A DNA stretch of 27,514 nt from Planctomycetota bacterium (GTDB lineage Bacteria; Planctomycetota; Phycisphaerae; FEN-1346; JAACEH01): assembly GCA_016935955.1 (NCBI GenBank), contig JAFGPY010000230.1, positions 1 to 27,514 of the forward strand, in the 5' to 3' direction. Position numbers and translations under genes: made by a program. Positions within the stretch are counted from its first letter, which is position 1, and every line of letters begins with the position of its first letter. The notes beneath the pieces are model-generated. The model did not search any database, had not been told where the DNA came from, and saw only the letters and a list, made by a program, of their open reading frames with translations. Below, in pieces: positions 15,489 to 23,939 of this stretch.

Positions 15489-16213
15489 TCGATCTCGGAG
15501 ACCGACTCGTCGGGCTCGGGGTCGATTTCGCCGAGCGCTTCGAGGGCCCGCTTGGCGGCCTTCTGTTCGGCCTCCTTCTTGCTCAGGCCCCAGGCGCTGG
15601 GGAATCGTTGACCGTCGAGGATCACGGCCACTTCGAAGGCCTTGCTGTGGTCGGGCCCCTTCTCGTCCAGCACTTCGTAGTTCGGCGCCTGGCCGACCTT
15701 GTGCTGGGCGTACTGCTGCATCATGCTCTTGTAATTGAGTTCGTGGGACCCTTCGGCCACACGGTCGATCTCCGGCTCCATCAGGCGCAGCACCAGTTCG
15801 CTGGCCACCTTGAACCCGCCGTCGATGTAGACCGCGCCGATCAGGCTCTCCAAGGCGCAGGCCGACAGGCTCGACGGCAGGCCGCCCTCGGTCTCCATGC
15901 CCTTGCTCAGGAACAGCAACTTATCGATGCCCAGGCCCATGGCCACCGTGGCGCAGGCATTGCGGCTAACGACGACGCTCTTGATTCGCGTCAGGTCGCC
16001 TTCGGTGAATTTCGGATAGCGGCGGAACAGTTCCTCGCAGACCACCAGACCCAACACGGCGTCGCCCAGAAACTCCAGGCGTTCGTTGCTGTCGAGGTAA
16101 TGCGACGCGACGCTGGCGTGTGTCAGCGCTTTGACCAGCAGGGACTTGTCCTGGAACTCGTACCCAAGAATCTTCTCACAGCCGGCAACAGCTTCGTCGT
16201 GCGATTCGGCCAA
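15485..16213 (-). CDS. rnc: Ribonuclease III
   Basis: The 242-residue protein has the RNase III signature NERLEFLGDAVLG (43-55), helix EGDLTRIKSVVVSRNA and the second catalytic segment LESLIGAVYIDGG (121-133). A dsRNA-binding domain spans about 160-228 (NYKSMMQQYAQ, KKEAEQKAAKRALEAL). It cleaves double-stranded RNA such as rRNA precursors. One expected active-site acid is absent: the position of E. coli Asp114, three residues before Glu117, is Cys119 here, while Glu122 is kept. The start codon is TTG at 16213, with AAAGGA nine bases upstream and no in-frame ATG nearby. It has its own strong promoter and a small hairpin in the leader. The stop shares TTAA with the convergent AAC(3)-like gene. 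Confidence 0.95.
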   Translation of the reverse strand: MAESHDEAVAGCEKILGYEFQDKSLLVKALTHASVASHYLDSNERLEFLGDAVLGLVVCEELFRRYPKFTEGDLTRIKSVVVSRNACATVAMGLGIDKLLFLSKGMETEGGLPSSLSACALESLIGAVYIDGGFKVASELVLRLMEPEIDRVAEGSHELNYKSMMQQYAQHKVGQAPNYEVLDEKGPDHSKAFEVAVILDGQRFPSAWGLSKKEAEQKAAKRALEALGEIDPEPDESVSEID

Positions 16214-16237
16214 CCGGGTCCGTCCTTTCCAATAGTC

Positions 16238-16253
16238 GCGCCCTCGGGGGCGC
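16238..16253 (-). other. Hairpin in the rnc leader
   Basis: A perfect 6-bp stem, GCGCCC/GGGCGC with a 4-nt loop, lies between the promoter and the Shine-Dalgarno. E. coli rnc is autoregulated by cleavage of a leader hairpin; this stem is short for an RNase III substrate. Confidence 0.4.
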
Positions 16254-16269
16254 TGTTTCCAGGACGGCC

Positions 16270-16298
16270 ATTCTAGGATTCCGCGTCGGCCTTGTCAA
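16270..16298 (-). promoter_or_regulatory. Sigma70-type promoter for rnc
   Basis: On the minus strand TTGACA (16298-16293), a 17-nt spacer and TAGAAT (16275-16270). The -35 is perfect and the -10 is one base off consensus. The leader would be about 50 nt. Confidence 0.75.
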
Positions 16299-16319
16299 CG
16301 CGACGACCGGGCCGCTCGC

Positions 16320-16354
16320 CAAAAGAAACGGGCGCCCCTTACTGCGGGGCGCCC
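16320..16354 (-). terminator. Intrinsic terminator after metK
   Basis: On the minus strand the 9-bp stem GGGCGCCCC/GGGGCGCCC with a 7-nt loop is followed by GTTTCTTTT, 50 nt after the metK stop. Confidence 0.85.
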
Positions 16355-16403
16355 GAGGTGTATCAGAACTAACATCATCGTTCCGCGCCGGTCGTCGCCG
16401 GAA

Positions 16404-17630
<1,227 letters not shown>

Positions 17631-17676
17631 GACAATCTCTCCTAATAAAAGAGTTCGGGTTTCGTCAAGAACCATC

Positions 17677-17704
17677 AGTATACTCAGCGCCCGTTTGCGT
17701 TCAA
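17677..17704 (-). promoter_or_regulatory. Sigma70-type promoter for metK
   Basis: On the minus strand TTGAAC (17704-17699), a 16-nt spacer and TATACT (17682-17677), 46 nt before the GTG start. Confidence 0.7.
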
Positions 17705-17756
17705 GCCAAAACGGACCTCGCCGGGAGGCCGCGGGCACGGCCTACTTGCCGACAGC

Positions 17757-17838
17757 GGGTGCCATGCTTCTCCAAGGAGAAGCATGCGATAGGGCTCTGG
17801 CCGGTCGGCATGCTTGTGCAAGCACAAGCATGGCACCC
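17757..17838. repeat. GGGTGCC-family paired hairpin, copy D
   Basis: GGGTGCC is followed by stem ATGCTTCTCC/GGAGAAGCAT with loop AA (17764-17785). A 22-nt spacer leads to CATGCTTGTGC/GCACAAGCATG with loop AA (17809-17832) and GCACCC. Both stems are perfect and differ from the other copies by compensated base changes. It lies between the end of mnmE and the metK promoter. Confidence 0.85.
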
Positions 17839-17880
17839 ACAGCCCCCCGAAGCTCGCCCTTCAGGACGCGACGACTGTCT

Positions 17881-19347
17881 CTACTTGCCGATGCAGAAAC
17901 CGGCGAAGATATCGGCCAGCACGTCCTCGGGGCTCGACCGTCCCGTGATGCGGCCCAGGGCGTCGATCGCTTCGCGCAGTTCCAGGGCCAGCAACTCCTC
18001 GCCGATGCCGCCCGCCTCGTCCGATTGCGAGCACACCAGCACGGCCCGCTCCAGGGCCTCGGCCGAAGCCTCCATGCACTGGCGATGTCGCGCGACCACG
18101 GCCGGACCGTCCGAGGCGCGGTCCACGTCGCCCAACCGCAACGTCCGGACGACCGCCGCCCGCAGCGTCTCCAGGCCGTGACCGGTCAGGGCCGAAACGG
18201 CCACGACCGGCGCCCCGTGAGCCAGGTCGGCGGCAAGCTCGGCCGCGCGGTCGGCCTGCGAACCGTCGCAGCCGCCGGGCAGGAGGTCGCACTTGTTGAG
18301 CACCAGGATCACCGGTGCGGCCAAGGTGGCCAGCAGTCGATCCACGTCGTTGCGGCTCGACGGGTCGGACACCAACCGCGCGGCATCGACCACGACAAGC
18401 ACCAGCTCGGCGCGAGCCAGGACATCCACCGTTCGCCGATGGGCGGCCGCGTGGAGTCGGCGCTGGTCGTCGTCGGTCGGAGCCAGGTCGGCCACGGCGT
18501 CGGCCAAGCCGGCGGTGTCGGACAGAACGAACGTGGCGCCGTCGATGGCGAAGGTTTGCCGCAACTCGTCGCGCGTCGTCCCGGCCACGTCGGTGACGAT
18601 GGCTCGCTCGGCGCCGGCCAGGCGATTGAAGAGGCTGGACTTGCCGACGTTCGGCCGGCCGACCAGGGCCACGCGAAGGTCGCCGTCGAGATGCGTCACC
18701 TCGCGGCTGCGCCGGGCCAGGCCGACGACATCGTCGCGGAGCCGCGCGGCCTCGGCGGCCGCCTCGTCGGCCGAGAGGATCGGCACGTCCTGGTCCGAGA
18801 AGTCGATGGCCAGTTCGGTCCGGGCGAGCAACCGCCGCAACCGATCGACCAGCGACTCGACCTGCGAGGAGAGTTCCCCGGTCAGCAGGCGTTGGGCGGC
18901 ACTGAGCGCCCGCAGCCCCCCGGCGTTGATGACGGCCATGACGGCCTCGGCCTGGGCCAGGTCGAGGCGGCCGGCGGTGAAGGCCCGGGCCGTGAATTCG
19001 CCGGGCGCCGCCGGTCGGGCTCCGGCCCGGCACACCAAGGCGACCGTCTCGGCCACCAAGGCCGGATTGCCGGGCAGGTGGAGTTCCAGGACGTCGTCGC
19101 GCGTGTAGCTTCGCGGCCCGCGCATGACCAGAAGCGTGGCCGGGACGTCGGCCCGCAACGAGCCGCACTCGACGGCGACGAAGCCGCGACGGCTGCAATA
19201 GGTGTCGTCGTCGGGGATGGGATGATCGGCCTTGAAGACACTCGCAGCGCACTGGAAGGCCTGCGGTCCGCTGAGCCGGACGATGGCCCGCGGCGATCCG
19301 CCCAGAGGACTGCTGACGGCGACGATCGTGTCGTGGTCGGTGTGCAT
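17881..19347 (-). CDS. mnmE: tRNA modification GTPase MnmE
   Basis: The 488-residue protein has the N-terminal formyl-folate-binding domain (1-120), helical domain, an inserted G domain and the C-terminal FCIGK motif whose Cys is conserved. G-domain motifs are GRPNVGKSS (230-238), TDVAGTTRDE (252-261), DTAGL (277-281) and NKCD (351-354). With MnmG it installs the 5-carboxymethylaminomethyl group on wobble uridine. The segment after DTAGL is unusual: the family has DTAG[IL]RE with a catalytic Glu (E282 in E. coli), but here it reads DTAGLADAVAD followed by a longer loop, so Arg-Glu is Ala-Asp. It is about 30 residues longer than usual. The start is the ATG at 19347, without a clear Shine-Dalgarno. 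It is downstream of yidC, as in many bacteria. Confidence 0.95.
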   Translation of the reverse strand: MHTDHDTIVAVSSPLGGSPRAIVRLSGPQAFQCAASVFKADHPIPDDDTYCSRRGFVAVECGSLRADVPATLLVMRGPRSYTRDDVLELHLPGNPALVAETVALVCRAGARPAAPGEFTARAFTAGRLDLAQAEAVMAVINAGGLRALSAAQRLLTGELSSQVESLVDRLRRLLARTELAIDFSDQDVPILSADEAAAEAARLRDDVVGLARRSREVTHLDGDLRVALVGRPNVGKSSLFNRLAGAERAIVTDVAGTTRDELRQTFAIDGATFVLSDTAGLADAVADLAPTDDDQRRLHAAAHRRTVDVLARAELVLVVVDAARLVSDPSSRNDVDRLLATLAAPVILVLNKCDLLPGGCDGSQADRAAELAADLAHGAPVVAVSALTGHGLETLRAAVVRTLRLGDVDRASDGPAVVARHRQCMEASAEALERAVLVCSQSDEAGGIGEELLALELREAIDALGRITGRSSPEDVLADIFAGFCIGK

Positions 19348-19395
19348 GGAAAGGTTGCCGGGCGGCCGTCATGCGGTCACGTCGCCGACCCACGG

Positions 19396-19422
19396 TCCCG
19401 GCCGAGGGCGGCCGGGCTACAT
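19396..19422. repeat. CTACAT/GTAG hairpin repeat, copy in the yidC-mnmE gap
   Basis: An exact copy of 6094-6120 (stem CCCGGCCG/CGGCCGGG, loop AGGG, then CTACAT). It lies in the 102-nt gap between yidC and mnmE and may weaken readthrough or mark an mRNA processing site. Confidence 0.85.
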
Positions 19423-19449
19423 GGGTTCTTGGCGGACGGCAGGCCGATC

Positions 19450-21843
19450 CTACTTTCGCGGCTTGCGTTTCTCGAACGGGTTGTCGCTCTTCTTGGCGGC
19501 TTTCTGCAACCGCTCGACCTGGCCCATCTGGGACTCGATCCAGCGACCGATGGGACCCTGTTTCTTCTCCTTGCGCGGCTTCTGCGGCTTCAGCTTCAAC
19601 TGGGCGTGGTGCCAGCGAATATACTTGCCCTCGAAGTAACCGATCGTGGAACTGACGGCGATGTAGAGGTTCAGTGCGCTGGGCGCCGTGTACAGGAAAA
19701 TCAGCAGCATGGCCGGCATCATGAACTTCATCATCTGCTGCTGGCGGGCCATTTCGGGGCTGGTCGCGGCCGACTGCGGCTGCATCTTCATCTGCAGGAA
19801 CATCGACACCAGCACCAGCAACGGCAGGATGTTGAGCTGCCAGTCGGCCCAGCCGCCGATGAACGACACGCCCCAGATGTCGACCGGCGCGAACCGCACG
19901 AGGCAGTCGGGCTGGGCGAGGTCCTGGATCCAGAGCAGAAACGGCGCGTGCCGCAGACTGATCGCCACCTGGATGCCCGTGTAGAGGGCGATCCAGACGG
20001 GCATCTGCAACATCATCGGCACGCAGCCGAGCATCGGGTTGGCGCCGCGCTCGCGATAGAGCTTCATCGTCTCCATCTGCACGCGCTTCTGGTCGTCGCT
20101 GAACTGCTCCTTGAGCTTGGCGATTTCCGGCTGCAACTCCTGCATGCGGAGCATCGACAACTGGCTGTAGCGCGTCACCGGCAGCATCAGCAGCCGCACG
20201 AGGATCACCAGCAGGATAACGGCCAAGCCCTTGTTGGCCACGACCCGGGCGATCTGGTCAATGGCCCAGACCATGGCCTTGCTGATGAAGGCGACGCCCG
20301 GAATGTCCACGCAGCAACCGCGCGAGTAGCTGATGACCTCGGCCAGGTTGCGGTCGCGGAACAGGGGCTTCTCCAGCAGGTTGGCGTCCTTGGGACCGGC
20401 GTAGACGAAGTACTGCGCGGTCAGCCGCGACTGGCCGTCCTGCAGCCCGAAACGGATCGGATGCGTCCGCATCACGATGCCCGGCACCTTGTCGCCCTTG
20501 GCGTCGGTGTAGGCCGGGTACGCGGCGGCATACTCGAAGCGCCCGGCGAGTTGCTCCAGGTTGGCCGGTGTGGCCACCAGGGCGAAGTACTTGTCCACCA
20601 TGCCGGCCCAGTCGAGCGGCGCTGTGAACTTGTGCTTGGCCCCCTTCGGCTCCAGCGCCGCCTTGGCGTCGCCGCCGCTCTTGAACTCGGCGGAGCGGTC
20701 CTTGTCGATGTAGCCGCCGACGGCCATGCGACCGTCGCCGCGGGCCTCTTCCTTGACCAGGCCCTCAGGTCCGCGCATCGTCATCGCGCAACTGCTTAAC
20801 TGCCCCGAGTGGTCCACGACCTCGATATCCATGCCCATCAGGAAGGCCGTGCCGTCGCCGAACAGATCGTCGTCGCCCGCGGTTCGCTGGGTCAGGCGAA
20901 ACGTCCTGTAGAGCGTCAGCAGCGGCTCGCCCTCGCGGCGGACCACAAGTTTCAGGCGCACCTGGCCGGCCGACGGCGCGCCGTCGAGTTCCCAGGCCGG
21001 CTCGCAACCCAACAGACCGCCGACCAGCGTAACGCCGCTGTCGAGCGGCTTGGGCTGCAGAATGCCCAGGTCGGCCGCCGCCGTGCCGTCGCCGACTTCG
21101 TTAACGCTCAACTCGGCGTCCTTGGCGCCGACGAGGACCAAGCCCCTGCCCGTCGGACTCAGCGAGGCCGTCACCGGCACATAACCGTTGGCGTTGATCC
21201 TGCCGACAACATCCTGGACCGTGCGGCATCCCGTCAGGTGAATCTTGGCGCCGGTGTCCAGGTGATGATCGTAGACCTCGATGCTTCCAAGGTGGACGCC
21301 CGCGCCGCCATTGAGACGTTCGAGCGGGGTCTGCAACTCGATCGGCATGTCGAGGGGCACCGCTTCGCCGGGCCGGCCGTCCGCGTAGGAAAGGTCGAGC
21401 CGGGTCAGGACGAAACCGACGCGACCGACGTCCTGCTGGACCAGTTGGAAATGCTCGCGCTGCTCGTCCGAGAGCTTGCGGTCCTCGACCGAGGCGTAGT
21501 AGTCGCTGAGCTGGAGCCGGCGGATGCCCGCCCCGCGCGGGGACACCGTAACGGCCATGGCGAACGATCCACCCTTGGCCGCCCGGCCGAGGACGATCGG
21601 CGCATCGGCCTCACCGGCGTCGGCAGCCTGGTCGCCGAACTCAAAACGTACGGTCGACCCGACTCCCGAAAGGGACGCCGAGGCGTCGCCGCTCCCGGTC
21701 GCGTCCACGGTGGATACGGCCGAGTCGGCACCGGTCGGGGGCGCCGTGTCGTCGCGCTTGGTGAAGTGCTGTACCGCCAGAACGACGACGACACCCAGCA
21801 CCATGAACAGCAGCATGCGGACCATGGCGTCTTTGTTGCCCAA
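19450..21843 (-). CDS. yidC: Membrane protein insertase YidC, enlarged
   Basis: The 797-residue protein is much longer than usual Gram-negative YidC (about 550). It has an N-terminal membrane helix (8-24), a large periplasmic domain (about 30-520) and the conserved insertase core (about 520-755). The core shows the groove Arg in VILVRLLMLPV (R549), NPMLGCVPMMLQMPVWIALY and SALNLYIAVSSTIGY. A basic tail follows (PRKEKKQG..., KRKPRK), which in YidC can contact the ribosome. Residues about 171-275 do not look like YidC: TVQDVVGRIN, VTASLSPTGRGLVL and GTAAADLGIL match the pattern of flagellin/FliD IN motifs. The start is TTG at 21843 with AAGGAG six bases upstream. It lies 31 nt after the metallophosphoesterase gene and ahead of mnmE, so it is probably in one operon. 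Confidence 0.95.
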   Translation of the reverse strand: MGNKDAMVRMLLFMVLGVVVVLAVQHFTKRDDTAPPTGADSAVSTVDATGSGDASASLSGVGSTVRFEFGDQAADAGEADAPIVLGRAAKGGSFAMAVTVSPRGAGIRRLQLSDYYASVEDRKLSDEQREHFQLVQQDVGRVGFVLTRLDLSYADGRPGEAVPLDMPIELQTPLERLNGGAGVHLGSIEVYDHHLDTGAKIHLTGCRTVQDVVGRINANGYVPVTASLSPTGRGLVLVGAKDAELSVNEVGDGTAAADLGILQPKPLDSGVTLVGGLLGCEPAWELDGAPSAGQVRLKLVVRREGEPLLTLYRTFRLTQRTAGDDDLFGDGTAFLMGMDIEVVDHSGQLSSCAMTMRGPEGLVKEEARGDGRMAVGGYIDKDRSAEFKSGGDAKAALEPKGAKHKFTAPLDWAGMVDKYFALVATPANLEQLAGRFEYAAAYPAYTDAKGDKVPGIVMRTHPIRFGLQDGQSRLTAQYFVYAGPKDANLLEKPLFRDRNLAEVISYSRGCCVDIPGVAFISKAMVWAIDQIARVVANKGLAVILLVILVRLLMLPVTRYSQLSMLRMQELQPEIAKLKEQFSDDQKRVQMETMKLYRERGANPMLGCVPMMLQMPVWIALYTGIQVAISLRHAPFLLWIQDLAQPDCLVRFAPVDIWGVSFIGGWADWQLNILPLLVLVSMFLQMKMQPQSAATSPEMARQQQMMKFMMPAMLLIFLYTAPSALNLYIAVSSTIGYFEGKYIRWHHAQLKLKPQKPRKEKKQGPIGRWIESQMGQVERLQKAAKKSDNPFEKRKPRK

Positions 21844-21874
21844 TCGATGCTCCTTAGGTCGATGCCGCGCGACT

Positions 21875-22621
21875 CTAGCGTCCGTCGCGCAGTCGCTGTG
21901 CGTTGAAGTTTACCAGGCCCGGGGCCTCAAGAATCCCCCGCACCGTGGCCTGGACATCGTACTCCACGCGCCGCCAGACGACGCGATTGCCATCGAGCAG
22001 ACAGTAGCAGGCCCGCGGATCGCGGTCTCGCGGCTGGCCGACGCTGCCGATGTTGATGACCGCCCGACGCTGCCCGATCTCGTACTGCGACTCGAGGTCC
22101 GACGGCATCAGAAAGCGGTAGTCTTCGGTGAAGACGCCCGGCATGTGCGTGTGGCCGACGAAACAGACCGACGGAATGCGGTCGAAGATCGTGGCCATCT
22201 TCTCCATGTTGACCTGCGGGTCGTCGGGAAAAATGTACTCGTGCAACGGACGCCGCGGCGACCCGTGAACGAAGAGAATCTGCCGCTCGAAGCGGTGCAC
22301 GCCCAGACCGGCCAGGAACTCCCACCGCTGTCGTCTGACGGCCGCGTCAGGTTCGGTCTCCAGCTTCTCGCGGGTCCAGAAGACGGCTTTCTCCGCGGCC
22401 GTGTTGAAGCCGCCCGGCTCCAGCAGCACGGCGTGATCGTGGTTGCCCATCAGACAGAGGTCGAACTCCATGGCCAGGTCGAGGCACTCGCCGGGATTGG
22501 GTCCGTAGCCGACGACGTCGCCCAGGCAGTAAATGGCCTCGGCGCCCTGGTTGCGGATGTCTTCCAGGACGGCCTCCAGGGCGGACACATTCGAATGGAT
22601 GTCGCTGATCAGCGCCAGCAC
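21875..22621 (-). CDS. Metallophosphoesterase (YfcE/ApaH-like, two-metal)
   Basis: The 248-residue protein has the whole calcineurin-like metal site: DIH (D7, H9), GDVVGYG (D35), GNHD (N60, H61), a later FVHGSP and GHTHMPG. Such enzymes use two divalent metals to hydrolyse phosphodiesters or phosphomonoesters; substrates range from cyclic nucleotides to phosphoproteins and cannot be told here. The start is GTG at 22621, supported by GGAGG seven bases upstream and by the fold beginning at once (LALISDIHSN). It lies between a Trm112-like gene (87 nt) and yidC (31 nt), all minus strand, with the nearest promoter upstream of the Trm112-like gene. Confidence 0.9.
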   Translation of the reverse strand: MLALISDIHSNVSALEAVLEDIRNQGAEAIYCLGDVVGYGPNPGECLDLAMEFDLCLMGNHDHAVLLEPGGFNTAAEKAVFWTREKLETEPDAAVRRQRWEFLAGLGVHRFERQILFVHGSPRRPLHEYIFPDDPQVNMEKMATIFDRIPSVCFVGHTHMPGVFTEDYRFLMPSDLESQYEIGQRRAVINIGSVGQPRDRDPRACYCLLDGNRVVWRRVEYDVQATVRGILEAPGLVNFNAQRLRDGR

Positions 22622-22708
22622 ACGACGACCTCCGTTTTCGGCAGGAAAAAGAGAACGACCACCGGGTCGCGGCGGCGCGGTGAGACGGCTCGGGTCCTGG
22701 CGTGGCTG

Positions 22709-22873
22709 TCAATCAACCGGTTCTTCAGCCTGGTCGATCAGCAGTACGGGCACCCCATCGCGAACAGGAAAACGGCGGCCGCATTCCTGACAGAGCAGCG
22801 TCTCGTCTTCCTGGATGAGCTGCACCTTGCACTTCGGGCACGCCAGGAGCTTCAGAAATTCCGGGTCCAGCAC
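22709..22873 (-). CDS. Trm112/YcaR-like zinc-ribbon small protein
   Basis: This 54-residue protein is short but convincing. It starts LDPEFLKLLACPKC, continues LLCQECGRRFPVRDGVPVLL and ends in an acidic tail. Paired CPKC and CQEC motifs would bind one zinc. The pattern LL..ACP.C ... FP.RDGIPVLL is the hallmark of the UPF0434/YcaR/Trm112-like family, whose eukaryotic and archaeal members activate methyltransferases; the bacterial role is unclear. The start is GTG at 22873, with GGAAAGG nine bases upstream. It is the first gene downstream of a promoter at 22922-22949 and probably heads the operon with the metallophosphoesterase, yidC and mnmE genes. Confidence 0.88.
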   Translation of the reverse strand: MLDPEFLKLLACPKCKVQLIQEDETLLCQECGRRFPVRDGVPVLLIDQAEEPVD

Positions 22874-22921
22874 GGCACACGCCTTTCCTAGAGAGGAACC
22901 TTCCGCCTCCGCGGCAGAGAG

Positions 22922-22949
22922 AGTCTATCGGGGCGACCCGCCAAGTCAA
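22922..22949 (-). promoter_or_regulatory. Sigma70-type promoter for the Trm112-like/yidC operon
   Basis: On the minus strand TTGACT (22949-22944), a 16-nt spacer and TAGACT (22927-22922), about 49 nt ahead of the GTG. Confidence 0.6.
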
Positions 22950-22966
22950 CTGTTTTCTCGGCCCGC

Positions 22967-23737
22967 TCAGGACCGCCGCTGCTTGCGTCGCATCCACTGC
23001 TCGACGTAGTCGGCCAACTCCTGGCCGCGCAGCTTGTGCATGGCCTTCAGGTGCACGGCCCGCTCGCGGTCACTGTCGAACTCGCTCTGCATCCGCGAGA
23101 CGCGGAACCGCCCCAGCCGCAGGGCCTCGACCAGTTCCTCGTCGCTGCGCAGCTCGTACTCGAACTCCGTGGCGCACCAGCCGACGCGCCACTGGCCGTG
23201 GGCGTCGCTGCCGGCGATGCCACGGAGCCGGAACCGTCCCGCGAACATGGCCGCCGCCTCGTTCTCCTCGGGCGTGCAGCCGCCGTTGTAGATTTCCACG
23301 CCGGTCAGCGATTGGACCAGGTCGGGCAGGACCATGGCCCGCCGCCAGTCGTAGCCGATGTCCTCGAAGTAGGTCCACAGGCCGCTGTGCACCTGCTGGC
23401 GGAACGGATGGGCGGCAAACATCACGCCTCCCTCTCGCTCGACAGTGCGGGCCAGGCGGCGAAAGCTCACTGGGGCGTCCGGGAAGTTCTGCTTGACGCC
23501 GTAGACCAGAATGTCGCCCAGTTCCTCGGTCAGCACCTCGATGCCGGCGAAGACGGCCAGTCCTCGCCGCCGTCCCAGGCGCTGGGCCTTCAGGGCGCCG
23601 TCGATGCAGTTGTGGTCGGTTACGGCCACACCGTTCAGGCCGACGTGAATGGCCCGGGCCAGCAGTTCGTCGGCTGACTGGCTGGCGCAGGCGCTGGATT
23701 CGCGTGTATGCGTATGCAGATCGACCAGGAACGACAC
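22967..23737 (-). CDS. PHP-domain phosphoesterase
   Basis: The 256-residue protein carries the polymerase-and-histidinol-phosphatase metal motifs: DLHTHT (H8, H10), VTDHN (D41, H42), GIEV (E67), FAAHPFR and GSDAHG. Relatives (TrpH/YciV/RNase AM type) hydrolyse nucleotide 3',5'-bisphosphates or short RNA 5' ends with three metals; a histidinol phosphatase role is less likely. A C-terminal region of about 50 residues is basic. The start at GTG 23737 is chosen because the fold starts immediately (SFLVDLHTHT) and AGGAAGG lies upstream; the open frame continues upstream into the divergent promoter zone, which has no domain content. Confidence 0.85.
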   Translation of the reverse strand: MSFLVDLHTHTRESSACASQSADELLARAIHVGLNGVAVTDHNCIDGALKAQRLGRRRGLAVFAGIEVLTEELGDILVYGVKQNFPDAPVSFRRLARTVEREGGVMFAAHPFRQQVHSGLWTYFEDIGYDWRRAMVLPDLVQSLTGVEIYNGGCTPEENEAAAMFAGRFRLRGIAGSDAHGQWRVGWCATEFEYELRSDEELVEALRLGRFRVSRMQSEFDSDRERAVHLKAMHKLRGQELADYVEQWMRRKQRRS

Positions 23738-23804
23738 GTCCCCCACCTTCCTCTGTGGCCGCAGCGCGTGCGACTCTGGACGCAACATGCCGGGACCGGG
23801 CGGC

Positions 23805-23833
23805 TTGTAATGCCCTGCCGGATGTCGTATAAT
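23805..23833 (+). promoter_or_regulatory. Sigma70-type promoter for the FHA gene
   Basis: TTGTAA (23805-23810), a 17-nt spacer and a perfect TATAAT (23828-23833). The leader to the ATG at 23940 is about 100 nt. Confidence 0.7.
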
Positions 23834-23939
23834 AGGCCTTGAGGTGGCCGAATGCAAGCATCGACCGCCGACGTACCGCGCGGGGGTGCCGCCGAAGGCC
23901 CCCAACCTTACCGACTGGGACTGTTTGGGTATCCGGCCT

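Noticed and set aside
17631..17760. SAM riboswitch ahead of metK
   Set aside because: The promoter gives a leader of only about 40 nt, too short for any known SAM aptamer.
23844..23939. GTG start extending the FHA protein by 32 residues
   Set aside because: It lies about ten bases after the TATAAT box with no Shine-Dalgarno and adds no domain. Leaderless translation is not excluded.
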